A stretch of 64,000 nt of DNA from Montifringilla adamsi (GCA_017590115.1 JAGGNK010003335.1:12369808-12433807); one strand, 5' to 3'; shown: positions 25,601 to 40,600, counted from the first letter of the stretch. Numbers and translations: made by a program. Notes: generated by a model not told the origin, from the sequence alone.

Positions 25601-28600
25601 TTATGTTAAGGCCTAGAAAGTAGAGAAACTGATGGTGGAAACTGGACTGACTGCAGTGCTTTGAGATGTGACCAATTCTTGCCCACAGCAAGCAGCTTCA
25701 GTGTAAGAGATCAGAACAGATTGCAGTCACAACTGTGCCATTTCCACTAAGCTCAAACTGCATAAAGTCTTCGTCATAGTTAAATGGCAGCATTGGGCAT
25801 AATTTTGCTACAAACCTTGTACAGTGGTTTAGAGCAAATAAGGCAGACATGAAGATTGGTGCAATTGGCTGATGTAAACCAATTTTATAAATAATAGTTT
25901 CATCAGGTCTGTGATTTGCCACTGTCGGTCTGCATTTGGGATTCTTGTATGGGATTCCTTTTGGGAACAAAAAGCAGTTTAAGCCAGCCTTTCTGGCACA
26001 GTGCTGTGTACTCTGCTGCACTGTTTTGGGGTTCTAAATAGTTGCCTGGTGAGGATACTCATCCCATAACTGCTTATGTGCTGAACAGTGTGTTTCAATC
26101 AGACACCTGTGCAGAGTGTTAATAGAGGCTGAAAATAGCTGTGTTTGAGAAAGTTGTTTCTTTCTTCTCTTTTGGCCAAGTTTGACATTTTCATGCTTGT
26201 TTAACCACAAAGCCACAATAAAATGTAGCAATCTTGTCCAACATCCCTGTTCTGAAGCGTTGCATTGAAATGCTTTGTTATAAAATGCTTCCGTTTTAAA
26301 GAAGAAAAAGCCGCCTCCTGCAAATGAAATGAAGCAAAGAGAATATTTATTGTTTGTTCCAAAACTTCCAGGAGACCACAGGTGTTTTCCTGACCAGGGG
26401 AAATCTTTGGGCCATATGATTTAATGATTTTGAATGCTAAAAAGGAGAAAATTCAGAGATATTCAGAGGTATTCTGGGAAGTGAGAAAAAGACAAAAATG
26501 TGCATCACCTTGCTTTTGCAACTTGCTGAGAAGAGCTGTTATAGTGTCAGGGTTCAGTTTTTTGGAGCTTGCCTTGCGTTGGCGTGTCGAGGTGGTTGGT
26601 GTAGCACGGGTGGTTGGGGTTGTGGTGAGGAAACACCTTTTACCTTGCATTGCTACCACACTGTGCAGAGACAAGTGCCGCAGTCACTGGCTCCCTGATC
26701 TCATTGTGGAGCAAACAAAGCAATAAATGGGCTCACAGTAGCAGATGGGGAATTTGTAGTATATAAAAACATGCCAGGGAGGAGGGGAAGGGAAGGAATT
26801 AAGCTTATGTGTTCCTAGTGAAACTAGTGACTGTGTTACGGGAAAACAGTGTTTTCCTGTGCCCCTGCACTAAAACCAAAAGAGTTTGAGTAAACAGCAA
26901 AAGAGTAATGAGTTGCTAATGACCTTTGGTTCTGGTAGAAGTACTGCAGGCAAGTTAGATGTAGCTTGTAGGGACATGTTGGGTGAAATTTCAGGAGCCT
27001 CTCAGTCTGTTATGTTTTGATTTCTTACCTGAACTGCTTGAAGTCCTTAAAAATCCCCCCTGCTAAGTTGGGATTTTGGAAAATAGAAAACTCAAAAATT
27101 CTTTGGGCTGTCTCAAAGAGAGAATTATCAGCTCTTCCCACATGGAACCTCTGGAAGAGAAGGCAGGAACAGCTATTATCCACAGATGTCTTGTGATCAT
27201 CTCAGAAACACAGTCTTGAAGCTGCTTTCCTTTTTCTTAGCACATTCAGAGAGGAAGCGCCTTAGAAAGCCAAGTAAACGGCTTCTGGAATATGCAGAAG
27301 AATATGATCACTTGTTTGCACCCAAGAAAAAATCAAAGAAGGGCCAGGAGCAATTACAAAAGGTGGGTGAAGGCCAATGTGCTCTTTGTGGTTATTTCTC
27401 CAGGGCTCTGGTCTGTGTGTGTTTATGTTCTTTGTGGTTGAGTGTTCTTGCTGTGTGCAGTGCTATGCAGAATGAATGTTTTCACCAACATATTTCACCA
27501 TGCCAGGTGAATTCTGTGGCGAGGTCTGAATTTGAAGGAGGCGTTCCTGCACAATGCAGTCCTGACAGAGATACCCAGCGGGGGCCAAGTTCTTTGGTTT
27601 CAACTCCATCTTCAACCAAAGAGTCCCCTCCCGTCCTAGAAGCAGAAACTAGCAGATCCTGTTTCTCAGAACTAGGATCCCACTCCACTGATCCCCCTAG
27701 TCAAGCCCAAGGAGGATCTTCAGATTTTCCAGAGGTGGTGGTTCTGTCTTCCTCAGATGTTTCTGAAGTTTCTGCTTCTCCAGATGCGGAAGAGGGATTC
27801 CTGAAATCAGGTAAGTGGCAGGTGGTGTGATGCTGCTTTTGTAAGTGAAAGCAACTCAAGTTCCATTAAAAATTATTCTTGGGGCAGCATGAAAAGATCA
27901 GTGGCTGTTGCCACTGTTTGTTCTTGCCTTCCTTCACTCACTGACTGTTGCTGTGTTGAGAAGGGAGAGAGGGCAGGTGCAAGGGTGTCCAGTGACCTGG
28001 TACTATTGGCTTCCTATAGACTGTGGTGGTCCTTCTTAGATCCTTGCACAGAATGCCTCGTTTGTCCATAGGAAGGAGGCCACAACTCCTTCTCTGAGTC
28101 CTTGCTTCCAAACAGTGACATTCCTTCAGCTTGACGGTCTCTTGTTGCTGTAAACCCCTGTGGATGGGCATTGCTGTGCTGAGGGTGATGCACAAAGTCT
28201 AAGCTCCATTGCTCATGGAGTGATCTTTTGCTCTCCTAGGGAGCTCAGGGAGCTGTAGCACAAAATTCCCTCTGGAAGAACTTCCTGCTTGATTGGTTCT
28301 AGGCATCTGTAGAAATTTTTGGGGATTTGTGTGAGCAGCAAGCCAGGGTCTTGGTCTTCAGTAAGGCACGGTGTAGAAGGGGTATAGTCTGAGGGGCCTT
28401 TTCCCTTTCCAGCAGTGTCAGTCTCAGAGTCTCCTTTCAGTATGTTTATTCTCTGATAGCATCTAAAGACATGTCCAGAGTTAAAGCCCTGGTGTTCTGG
28501 CTGTGCTAGCTTGGAGGGAACACTGTTCCTAAAGGGCTTGTAGTCAAAAAAAAATAAACCAAGCAGGCAGATTTTTGGTCAGTGGGAGGTCAGTTAGCCA

Positions 28601-31600
28601 TCATGTGAGGGAAGAGGGATTGCCTCTGGAGACTTGTGGAAGGTCCCACAAGGAAGTGGGAAGATGGAGAGGATTAAAGGAGGAAAAATTGAGGATGTGA
28701 ACCCAAGATTGGAGATGCAGGAGAACACAACAGGCTGCAGCAGTGGGAACAAACATCCAGTCTGCAGAGGTTGTGTAGCTCTTTTCAGTCATTTCCCCTC
28801 ACCTTTTGCTGAAGCACACAGTGTGGGCAGAAGCTTGTCTTGAGGGTTAGGAGTGTGATGGATGAGCTGTGCCTACAGAGGTGTCAAAGGGCACAGCTGA
28901 GACTGTCAAAGCCAGGGGATGAATGGGGTGGGATGGGTAACAGGCTGTGCCTGTGAAGTGTCTGCACTCAACATCAGCATTTCCTGGTTCTAAGTTTATA
29001 CTCTTGCCAAAATTAGTGAAGGAGCCCAGGTCTTGCTACCTCCTGAGGGCCAGGATAAAGCTTGAGTAGGAAATAGTTTTGTTGGGGTATCTTCTCTCAA
29101 GTAGTTTTAACCAGGATTGTGGTCTTCAGCCTGTTTACTGCAGCAGCATGAGTGCTGGTGTGAGGGGTGTGGGAGTGTAGGCAGGGCTGTGTCAGTGGTA
29201 GGACTGGCTTATGCAGATCAAAGTGTTTGGGAAATTACGATGTGAATTGTGCTGCCAGCATGTGTTACCTGCTGGCAGTGAGTTCACAGCCTCTCTTTTG
29301 TAGGTGGATTTTTATATTACATATTGAGGTGAGCCTGAAGGTCATGGCAGACTGAGGTCTGTTTTTTATTGAAGTTGTACAGAAACAGGTAATTGGCATC
29401 TCTGCCCTAGGAGCTTATGATCTCAAAGACAGGGTGAAGCAGATTATTTTGAACTGTTGGCTGATATTTACTTAATGGTCTTAATCTGATGGAAGACAAG
29501 AAAACCCCTGTTTATCTGATGTGAAGGGTTTCATTGCAGGAAACTTCGAAAGCAAGCGTCAAAGGAAGCCCACTAAAAAGCTCTTGGAATCCAATGACTT
29601 GGACACTGCCTTTATGCCAAAGAAGGAGGAATGGACTCCCCAAAAGAAGGTACTTCCCTTCCAGCTCTTTAGAAAACTGGATAGAAAGCAGGCCCAGACA
29701 GCAGATCCTGCTGAACAAGACACAGTGCAATGGGATGTGGTTTTTTGTTGGCTGCGGCCCAGGAGCAAAGGTCCACCCTTCCCAAAGGTGCTGGTTGCTG
29801 TGTTATGATGAAATAATCCACTGTCCCCCACCCCTCCCCGCTTGTAATGGGGATAGGATCATTCTGGCTTAAAATCTCATTTTTTAAAATCGATTTATAT
29901 GGAAAAGGAGTCATCTGGATGCTGTCTGGAAAGGTATGAGCAGAAGTGTTCTGCACAGAGGCTTTCTGTCATGTTACAGTGTAGCTTGAACTTGAACCTA
30001 AGGCTTTGTCGGTTTCCATCAGATTTCCTCTGAGCAGTGTTTTCTTTGTTACCTTCCCAAGTGAGCTGGTGAATGAATGCATGTAAGTGCAGAGCTTGAA
30101 GCAGGATGGAGGCTTGAGGTGAATGACATGTAGGATACCTTGTTTGGTTCAGATTTTAAAAGAAAATGCTGCTCTTCTCCACTGAATACTCAATATTCAG
30201 TGACATGGTTGGGAAAAATGCAACTTGCATTTATTTCAGATCATGTGCCTGCACAGAACTTGTTGCCACTGTTCCTAGAGTTGACTAATAACACTTCTTT
30301 CCTTTTTCTTTCACTGTGAGGCACAAACTTAGTACAGTTATCTCCATTGCAGTAATGTAGAGACCAGTGTATTTCAGTCTTAAGGTCTGTAAAAGTGTAA
30401 ACTCAGAAGAGAATGTCTTTTCCCAGCACCTTACAGAGTATTAACAGCCTTTTTGGAGAGCACAGGAAGCAGTGAATGGTGCTGATGAGCACAAGATAAA
30501 TCAGACTCTACATTCCTCCCTTCCCAGAGACAGACTTTTACACATGTGATTTATCACACATACAAACCAAATATTTTCTTGTAAATCTCTAATGACTGAT
30601 AAATTCATGACTTGGATGGTAAATTAGGTCTTTCAGTGATTCCAAAAGGTTTCACAGCTGAGGAGTGTGTGTCTCTGTTTTCATCTGGTGACTTGACTCT
30701 CTCTCCTGTGTGTTTGTAGGGTACTGGCCCTTCAGAGAGGGACAGCTCTGAGCTCTACTCACCAGCCCACTTCCAGGACCTGGGAGAAGGTGAGTGAAGG
30801 CAGGGATAGCGGGGCAGACTGTTGTGATATTTGAATCAGTGCCTGTGGAAGTCTGTGTGTGTGTGTGTAAGTGCTTGGTGCTCAGCAGCCCAGCAAAAGT
30901 TGCTTAAACCAGTATGAGTTGGTGTTTCTGTGATGGGCAGAGGGCCGAGTGCCTGGAGGCTGCCATTGCCCCAGCCCTTAGGCCCTCAAAGAATAAAGGA
31001 CCCAGCCTGAAGCTCTCAGGCTGCAGAACTTGCTGGTGTCACCTCCAGCAAGGGAATTATTTCTGCATTTTGCTTGAATGGTTTTTCTGTTGCATCCCAG
31101 CTTCTGAAAAGCTCTTGGAGAAACAGCGAAAGCGGAAGAGACAGCGCCATACCTCTGCTGCAGTCCATTCCAAGAAGGAGAAAAATGAGGAGGGGCTGGG
31201 GGAGACCCCACACTCTGAGGTACTGTTGGATCTTCATGCTCCTATAACCTGTTTGCTGCTTCCCAGGGTACTTGGCAGAGCCTAAGCCAGAGACATCTTT
31301 TGGCCTGTTATTTGAGAATTTATCCCACTGATGCAGCTGCTTGAGCTGGGGTTAGGCTGAAGATACTGCCTTGATCTAGTAGCTGTTTTATAATGATGCT
31401 TAACTCAGGCTGTGTTTTCAAAATGGTACTCAGCTAATTCTCTGTGAGAGAGGCTGTTCTGAATTCATGGAACCAGGTTTTACCTGGCATCTTGCTTTGC
31501 ACTTCAGAAATCAAACTGCTGTAAAAGGTCTTCTCTGGGGGTGGGACTCCTGCCCTTTTACAAACCAGTTTGAAGCACAAGCACTAGACTGGACTTTAGC

Positions 31601-34600
31601 CCCTTCTACGTGCACTTGAACACCAGGATGAGCCAAGAACCCATTGGAGGGGCTGGGGGGGGACTGTGACTGCTCACAAGAGCCTCTGATTGTATTCTGC
31701 CATTCAGCAGAAAGGGATAACTGGGGCAATTCCCTCTGCTACATATTAGCAGGATCAGTGTATAAATATCTCTGACAAGCACATTTTGCCTTTTAGGAAT
31801 GAGCCAGTTATCAGCAAGTGTAGGGGAAGCAAGACTTCCTGGGAGAGGTAGGACGCCTCTGGGCCTCTCGCCATCGCCTCTCACTTCCAGTGGCCCAGGT
31901 TCAGCAGCAGGCAGGATAGTCAGTATGTATTTCAGGAGCCAATTATAGATCAATATTGTTATATTTGTTGTTGTAACACAGTTTACAGGAGAACACAAAC
32001 CTCACACCGCTTCAAACAGTTCCAGCCATCCTGTTGCATTTTGGAAAGGGCATTTGTGATAAAGTTACTAAATTGGTGTGATACAAGGGTATGTAAGCTT
32101 TCTTGTGCTGGTGTTAGTGTTCTTTTTGAAGCGTGCTCAGCTGGACTAATGTGTAAAAACAGTCTGTACAAATACCTTTGCCAGTGCTGGGCAGGGCCAG
32201 TTAACATTGTCTGCTCTACCCACTCAGAGACAGCAAATTCTCTGTGAAAAGAGGGGCAGCTCAGAGCAGCAAAGATCTAGGCCGTGACTCTGAATCCTGT
32301 ACTCACTACTGACTGCAGAGGAAACCCAGTCTTAGCTGCCTCTAGATGCAGACATTTGTATTCAGAAGTCAGGTATGGTGTAAACCATGCAAAAAAAAAG
32401 GTCAGTGCTTGGCACCTTTGCCAGCCTCCCTTTCTATGTAATTGTGTGTCTTCAGCTGCTGTGGTGGGTGTTCATCCCCTGGCTTAGGTGAGTATTGGGA
32501 TGCTGTGGAGATGCAGTTGTGCTTTCATGTGGAATTCAGACCATGCTGCTCCCTCAGTGACTGCACACACTGGGAAAGGAACTCCACTTTGCTAGAAAAA
32601 ATACATGGTTGGATGATATAGCCCAGTGAAGCCTTGGATCCAGCTGCCTTCCAAGGAAAAGAGGGCAGAGGAAAGCTTGTCAGCCTGGGCTGAGCTAAGC
32701 AGCTTTCTCTGACCTTGCCTGTCTGTGGAGCCAGGAGTGCAAATTTACAACATCAGGGCAGTAAGAGATTGACAGAATAGGATGGGAAATGCTGTTGAAA
32801 TGGTTGTCAAGGTTGTGAGCCGAGGTCAGGCTGTGCCAAAGAACAGGTCAGGCTTTGGGATTGTGCCAGACACAGCAGCAGGGATGGTTCTGGAAGAAGA
32901 CCTGGGATGAGCCTTTCTTTCTGCAGGAGGTGTGTAGTGTTGCAGTGGTTGTGCTGGGCAGAGGAAGGAGGGGAAACAGTGGCAGATCCTTGAGTGGCAA
33001 TGCCCTTTTCCATGTTCACAAAGGATGGGCCTTGCTCATCCTGTCTAGCTCTGGCATCGCTTCCCTGGGCAGTTCTGGGAGCAGTATTAGAGCAAGGCTG
33101 TACTCTGTAAGGTATGTTGGACTGGCAGTTGCCTGTAGTTGGGACTTGGCTTTTTTTTCTTCTTTTTTTTTTCTCTCAATAAAGTCAGTTTATACCATTC
33201 ACTTTTGTAATGTGTACTTCAATATACCCTCAGTGCATCTGTGCATCATTGTTCCACAGAAGGCACATGGCTTTAAAGTGTCCCCAAATAAAGTCATACT
33301 GCTACATTCAGGGAATAGGGGAAACACCAACAGTTCAGGCAAAGAAAGCATCATTATCTGAGCAGAATACTAGCTCCAGGTTCTTCCAGCTTTATGTCCT
33401 TTTTTTGCCTAGATTCAGAATGTGTTCAAAAGGCATTCCATTCAGCTTACAAGCTTTAGTAGCACCACAGCTCAGACTTTCCCATATAGAAAGTGGTGCA
33501 AAGCTCCCTCTTGTGATTGTTAGCTGGACAGGCTTGCACCAAGCAGGTCTGGAGGTGTGGGAGTGATGGCTGCTGCTTCTGCCAGCACTTTGAATTCTCA
33601 CAAGGTCTCTCAGGTGTACTATTTGTGCCTGGGTATACAATGGCTACAGCTTGGTGACCCAGGGAGGAGCTGGCAGCTGTGCACTGAGATCACTCAGCTA
33701 CCTGCAGTGAGCTGGCTTATTTAAAAGTGGCAGAGTCCTTAAAATGTTCTGGCTCAAAGCACGTAGCTCAAGGCATCATTTCAGTGCAGTATTAATGTCC
33801 TTAAATTGTACCTACTCTGAAGTGGCAGCTGGGGCTGCTGAGGCCACTGAATGTTCCCTAGACCTCCCAAGGGGGCTGAAGCTGGAAGGATGGTATTTCC
33901 AGGCTCTTAGTTGCCTGTCCTGACAAAATCTGTGGCACTGCTGCTGGGTGTAGCTGCAGGACAGCTGTATTTTGTGGCAGAAGCAAATGTCTCTAGGATA
34001 CATGCTGTGCTTTGCTCCTAACAGTGCCTGGCAGGTGCCATGGACACTGGGAAGGAAGCCTTGTGGCAGGATCCTTGACTTGGCCTGTGAGTGTGTGCTT
34101 GGGCCTTTATCGTTTGAAACCCAGCCTCTCCCCAGGATGGTTTTTCCCCAGTGGATGTTGCAGGCAGTGCTGTACACTCGTTCAGGACGGTGGGAGACTC
34201 CACACCTCAGTCAGGATGGGGTGTGAATGCCCTGCTGTGCTGCTGCTTTTGGGGTTGGCTGACTTCATACCAACACAGGCCTTGAATACCTTTGTGTCTC
34301 TATTTTTCATGGGTTAGGACAAGCTGAAATAAGTGTAGAGGAAAATGTAGTTCTTTTAGTGTGTGACAGGTGCTATGAAGATTAAGGTTTTTCATTTGTA
34401 TTTCTAGTGCAAGTAGATACTGGGGTGGTTCTGACTTCTTAGCTGACCTGATTTGTTTCCATTCAGGGCTGACTCCTTGCTCAGAGTGGGGTTATGCACA
34501 GGAAGATAATTGTGTTGAGTGTGTATTTTTAATCAGCTGGTAAACTAAGAGCTCTTTCCTTTCCGTTCCTGTAAATCTTTTGGTGGAACTCTAATGGGGG

Positions 34601-37600
34601 ATGTTCTCTCCAGGGTGGGTAACACACAGATCGCCTGCCAAACCCATTAAGTGCTCAGTGACTGAATTTGTAGTTTCCAAGTCAGGATAGGTGCTACTGA
34701 CAATCCTAATTCTAGTTTTCTCTTTAAAGGGGGAGACATCGGTTCATGGGACTGCTGCAAGCCCCAAAGAGGGTCATGAGGAGGGGTCAGAGAATGACCA
34801 TGGAGTGCCTTCGTCCAAAAAGATGCAGGGGGAGCGTGGAGGAGGAGCAGCTCTCAAGGAGAATGTGTGTCAGGTAGTGTTCTGAAGAAATCTCTTTGAA
34901 ACTATCCCACTGTAAAGTATTCTGTGTAAGTTCTGGGACACATTGGTGCCCCAGGTAAGCCCAGGTAGCCTCCAAGTGCTTATTATAGAATTAACCAGCT
35001 TTTGCGCTATGTATCAAGAATTTCTCCTGTATTAGCATCTCTTCCTCTTAAATTTCACAGAGGTTAGGGTGATGTGACCAGCATAAGATACATTTTACCC
35101 AATGTAGGATATCAGGGAGTTGGATGGTGAATAACAGTGGTTACACACAAACTACCTGAATTAACTGACACAAGGCAAATGTAGCATTTTTCCCCGGGGG
35201 GTCTCTGCTGGCAGTTCTGGCCAGCCCGGGGGTTGCTGCTGTGTGGGATGCTTCTGGGAAGAAAATTGCTCAAGCTGATACTGTGTTTCTTTCCCACAGA
35301 TCTGTGAGAAGCCAGGGGAGTTGTTGCTGTGTGAGGCGCAGTGCTGTGGTGCTTTCCACCTGCAGTGCCTTGGGCTCTCCGAGATGCCGAAGGGCAAGTT
35401 CATCTGCAATGAGTGTTCCACAGGTAGGGCAGCTTCTGTGGGGGCAGGACTGTGGGCTTACCTGGTGCTTCCTTGGCTGGAGTGACGTGCCTGCTGTGGA
35501 GCTGCTGAGCAGCTCTCAGTCCTCAGATTATTGGTTTGGTGTCTGATAATGACTTTCTAATTAGAATCACAGAATCACAGGGTGAGTTGGGTTGGAAGGG
35601 ACCTTAAAGATCATCAAATTCCACCCCCCTGCCACAGGCAGGAGCACCTTCTACTAGACCAGGTTGCTCCAAGCCCTGTCCAACCTGGGCTTGAACACTT
35701 CCAGATATGATGCATCCACAGCTTCTCTGGGCAACCTGTGCTATGGTCTCACCACCCTCATTTTTTCCTAATGTTTAATCTAAACCTACTCTTTATTGAT
35801 TTGAAGCCGTTAATAATGGCTTCAAATATTTGCCAGCCTTACTGTTGATTCAGACTTGGTGTACAAAGAAGTGAATGTCCATGATCTGCTGGGAAAGAGA
35901 CAGATTCTTACCTGGGACTATGGAGAGGGGTCTGGTGGGGAGGAGAAGTTTTTTTCTGGCTGGAAAGGAGGAATCTCAAAGTGGGGTTATTGACTTTTTA
36001 AAATTTTCTTTTCTCCCTGACCTGAAGTCCCAGCTATAATAATATTTATTTTGATGTGGAATTCTACTGCAGCTTCAGGCCAAACCAGCCTGGTGCAGAG
36101 ACCAGTGCTCTGGGATGGGTGCAGCAGGCTGGGAAGTTGTGCTGTGCTATTAGGCAGCCTGGTGACAGTACCAGGCCCTCCTTTAGCCCTCCTGTGTGAT
36201 CAATGTGTTGCTCTTTCTCCAGGGGTCCACACCTGCTTTGTGTGCAAGAGCTGCGGGGAGGATGTGAAGCGGTGCTTGCTGCCCCTCTGTGGGAAGTATT
36301 ACCACGAAGCCTGCATACAGAAATACCCACCCACAGTCATGCAGAACAAGGGCTTCCGCTGCTCCCTGCACATCTGCATGACCTGCCATGCTGCTAACCC
36401 AGCAAACATCTCTGCCTCTAAAGGTACCTGAGTCCTCCAGGGTGGTCTGGGGGGTGCAGTCACCTGGTTTTTCTTTGTTTCGTATCCAGCCGGTTCACCA
36501 GTTCTTTGCTCTGTTGCCTTTGTGTCCTTGCCACAGCGCTGGCTGTGTTTGCTGAGGAGTAGCTGCTCTGCTCCCAGGGGAGTGGAAGGGGTGGTGTCAG
36601 AGCGTGAGGCTCGGCAGCACTCCCCATGGTCGGCCATGGCAGCTGGAATGTTCTCAGGCTGTCCCGAGGCTCGGATTCCTGCACGCCCAGCCTTGCCTCA
36701 GGCCTCGGTGGGTTTTTGAGTAAATCTCTGGAGCTGTACAGACACGCTTGGGTTTCTCCCACCTGCTCCTCACTGTACCAGTGCTGCAGATGGTGCCTTG
36801 CTTAGCAGCACGGGCTGTCAACACAGCGGCATCAAGAGCAGCACAGGGCAAACTATGATATTGTTCTACTAATCCATTTTTTTCTATGTAAACTCTCATC
36901 TTGTAGTGGAGACACCCCTGGGCTAAGCTTCCTAGGCAAACATTTGTTTGAGCTGTTTGCAGCAATACCTTGACCTTTATCTCACATGATAAAACTTGAA
37001 ACTTTTGTGATTGCTGTGTATGTTTGCTTCTAAGGCTGCCTTTCTTTAATCCTTGGTGTCTTAAGATGGGTGACAATAAGACTGGCTCTGTTTTTATCCT
37101 CAGAGTCTGTGTTAAAGTAGGCTTTTTTTGCCCCCGTTTATCAATATTTGGTGTAGAAAACAGCACCAGGGCCAAAAGCCCGCAGCCCAGCCAGCCACTT
37201 CCCCACTGAACATTTGGTGACTGGCTGCTGCTTCTCAATGGTCACATTTAGCCCTTTTCTCCCACCTATTCTTCCTGTTTATAGTCTGCTGTGAGGAACT
37301 GAAAATGGGCTCTCAAAAACCTCACGTAAACTAGGCCTGTAGGGAAGTCTGAATTGCCTGGAAGTTCTGGAATTTCAGGGTAAAATCTGATAAACAAGAG
37401 GCAAGTGCTTGTGTTTTCAGAAACTACATGGATTGATTTCATTATGTGCAGCTAAGCACTTGGAACACCCCATCTGTAATTACTGTCGGAGCTGATTTAG
37501 TAATTATTTGTGTATGATAGGAAGCAGTCCCAGTCTGTGAACTCTTGAACTGTTTCAGCACAGCATGCAGGAGATTTTTCACTTCTAAATAATGCAATTT

Positions 37601-40600
37601 TATTTTAGGTTGTAGGTATTACAGATTTTATAATTTTATATATATTTAGTTACATTAAATAACTTAATAGAAATCCAGTGAGTATATCATGGGTGGTCTA
37701 TAAAAATTAAAGATCAGCTTCCTTCTCCAAAGCTCATTTTGAGCTTAGGTATGAGTAGAGTCTAGTTTTAGTAGGAAGGAGTGGTGATCCTTCAGAGGCT
37801 GACTGCTGTGGCTGTCGGTGCCAGGTCGCCTGATGCGCTGCGTGCGGTGTCCGGTCGCGTATCACTCCAACGACTTCTGCCTGGCCGCCGGCTCCGTGGT
37901 CCTGGCCTCCAACAGCATCATCTGCCCCAACCACTTCACGGCGCGCCGGGGCTGCCGCAACCACGAGCACGTCAACGTCAGCTGGTGCTTTGTCTGCTCG
38001 GAAGGTGAGGTGCTCAGCGCTGGGTCCCCTGGCAGCAGGGAATGCCCTGCCCAGAATTTGTTACAAAGGGCAGAAGCTTTTCCCATCCAGAATGTCCCAG
38101 TGGGAGCTGCAGAGAGCAGACTGCCTCTCTGTCTTTCCACGTTTAAGTCCAGCTTCAGGCTAGGACCTTTTCTGGATTCTCAGAAGAGTTCTTATTTCAC
38201 CTTGAATAGGGCCCAACTTTTGAAAAGGGCTTGCAGGAGACCATCATTCCCTTTTTTCCAGGTCTGTCTGGAAATGGGGAGTGCAGGGATTCTGCACAGT
38301 GACTGATAAATTTCTCCTCTTTCTCTTTGCAGGGGGCAGCCTTTTATGCTGCGAGTCGTGCCCAGCTGCGTTTCACCGTGAGTGTCTAAACATTGAGATG
38401 CCAGAGGGAAGCTGGTATTGTAATGATTGCAAGGCAGGCAAAAAGCCACACTACAAAGAAGTAGTCTGGGTGAAAGTTGGGCGCTACAGGTAGGTGAAGA
38501 TAGAACAGACTTGTCCCCATCCCTTCTTCATGCAGTGCTCATGGTGATGGAGGTGAGGAGCTGCTCCTCTCTGCAGGGTTCATTGCAGCAGGCCTCTGCA
38601 TTTTTTGCATGCACATTGCTGGTAAAATGTGAGCTTTCCTTCTCCAGTAGCCTCTTTTCTCCCCACCAGCCTTGCTGGTAAGCCCTCACACACTTTTTCC
38701 CATGTCTCCATGCAGTAGCATACTATTGAGGTGGCTGGAAGTAGGGAAAGCCAGAGGTTTCCTCTGCCCTTTCCTGTGTTGCAGGTGGTGGCCAGCTGAG
38801 ATTTGCCATCCTAGGACAATTCCTGTCAACATCCAGAAAATGAAACATGACATTGGTGAGTTCCCTGTGCTGTTCTTCGGCTCCAAGGACTACCTGTGGA
38901 CCCACCAGGCTCGTGTGTTCCCTTACATGGAAGGTGATGTCAGCAGCAAAGACAAGATGGGGAAGGGCGTGGATGGCATATACAAGAAAGGTAACTTGTC
39001 TTCATCCAGGGAAGTACATGGTCTTACCCTCTTCATTCCTCTTTGGAAAAGTGTCATTCATGTAGTAGAGAAAAATGTATTCTTATAACTGAAGTGAAAT
39101 TAATTGTGTAGAATGAGCTGCTGCTTATGTATCATCCAGCATGCTCAGAGTGTTTGTTTGACTCCCAGAGAGGGAGAAAGGTATGCAGGTCTCAAATGCT
39201 TGTCCAGTTCTGACATAATGTCTCAAAATTCAAGTGAGCTGCTGCTGTGTCAGCTTCCCTGTGTGTAATACAGTCATTATCTTGATATAAACATGCACTT
39301 GAGAGTTGTGGGTGTAGCTGCCTGGCATCTCTGCCCAAGAGGGCAGGCAAAGATGGCCAACAGATGGGATGCTTCATCACCCGTGAGCAGGCCCTTGACT
39401 GTAATTTCTGCACTTCCCTGCTGCATTGGCCTTTTCTTCACCCTCCTCTGTTGAACCATGTGAGCACTGGGTGGACAGTGGCTGCCCAGCTCTGCGTGAG
39501 CAGAGGGAGTTCCTCATAACAGAGCCTGTTCTCTCACTTAGCTCTTCAGGAAGCTGCTGTGAGATTTGAAGAGTTGAAAGCACAGAAAGAACTGAGACAA
39601 CTTCAGGAAGACAAAAAGAATGACAAGAAACCTCCTCCCTACAAACACATCAAGGTGAGGGGAGGTGGTGGGGGGCAGGTGTGGAAGAGAAGTCTTGAGC
39701 TGTCGGTGCAGGTGATTTACAGGTATACAGAAACATTTCTGATGTTTGGGTGTCTGGCTGTTCTTGAAGGTTCCTTTGATCCTCTTTCCATCCTCAGCAA
39801 GCTGGGCTGCACTGACAGAGGTGCTCTGGTCTGCTGGAACAGATCTGATCATGTCTGTACTGACCATGTCAGTTGTGTGATCCAAAGGAAGTGTCTCTGT
39901 ACCTTGAGAACTCAGGGGAGAGGGTTGGTAATGCTCAATGTGGTCAAATGCTCCGTGCTGCTGATGGCAAGGTGGACAAACCAGGACAGGAGGTGGTCAG
40001 GGTGCAGCGCAGCAAGGCTGTGTGGAGGGTGTGCTAACCCACAGTATCTTCTATCATCTGCTATTGTTTTATTTCTCTTTCTGTATCACTTGGTGACTGA
40101 ACAGAAATACTGAACCATGTGTATATCAGCCCTTTTTCTCAGTTTTTGGGGAGCTATTCACATTAAGGGCTGTTAAATATTATTGTTATTATTGAGTTAG
40201 AATTGGAGCAGCAATAGCTACAGGATAGAGGTGACTTGAGAGCTGGGGCCAAGCATGTACCTTTGTGTGAGAAGTGGATCCCAACTGACCAGAAACCCAT
40301 TGACTCAGGGACTGTGTTCTTTTTTCCTGCTTCTTTTACTGCTTCTGTCTTCCCTTCTTTTATGTGACAAAATATGAAAGCTTAACTGGTTTCTGGCACT
40401 TTTTGTATCTAGCTAGGATTTTTAGGCAGGCAGGTATATCCTGCATGAGTTACTGTGTGGTGTACAGAGCACAACTGAATGCTGTGGCAGAAGTATGGGC
40501 CTGGCAGCTTCAGTAGAGGAAGTAGTTTCTCATTATAGCTATTTTTAGGCCTCTCTGGCCACAACATGAAGGAACTTTGGAGGCAGTTTAGAGCCTTTGA

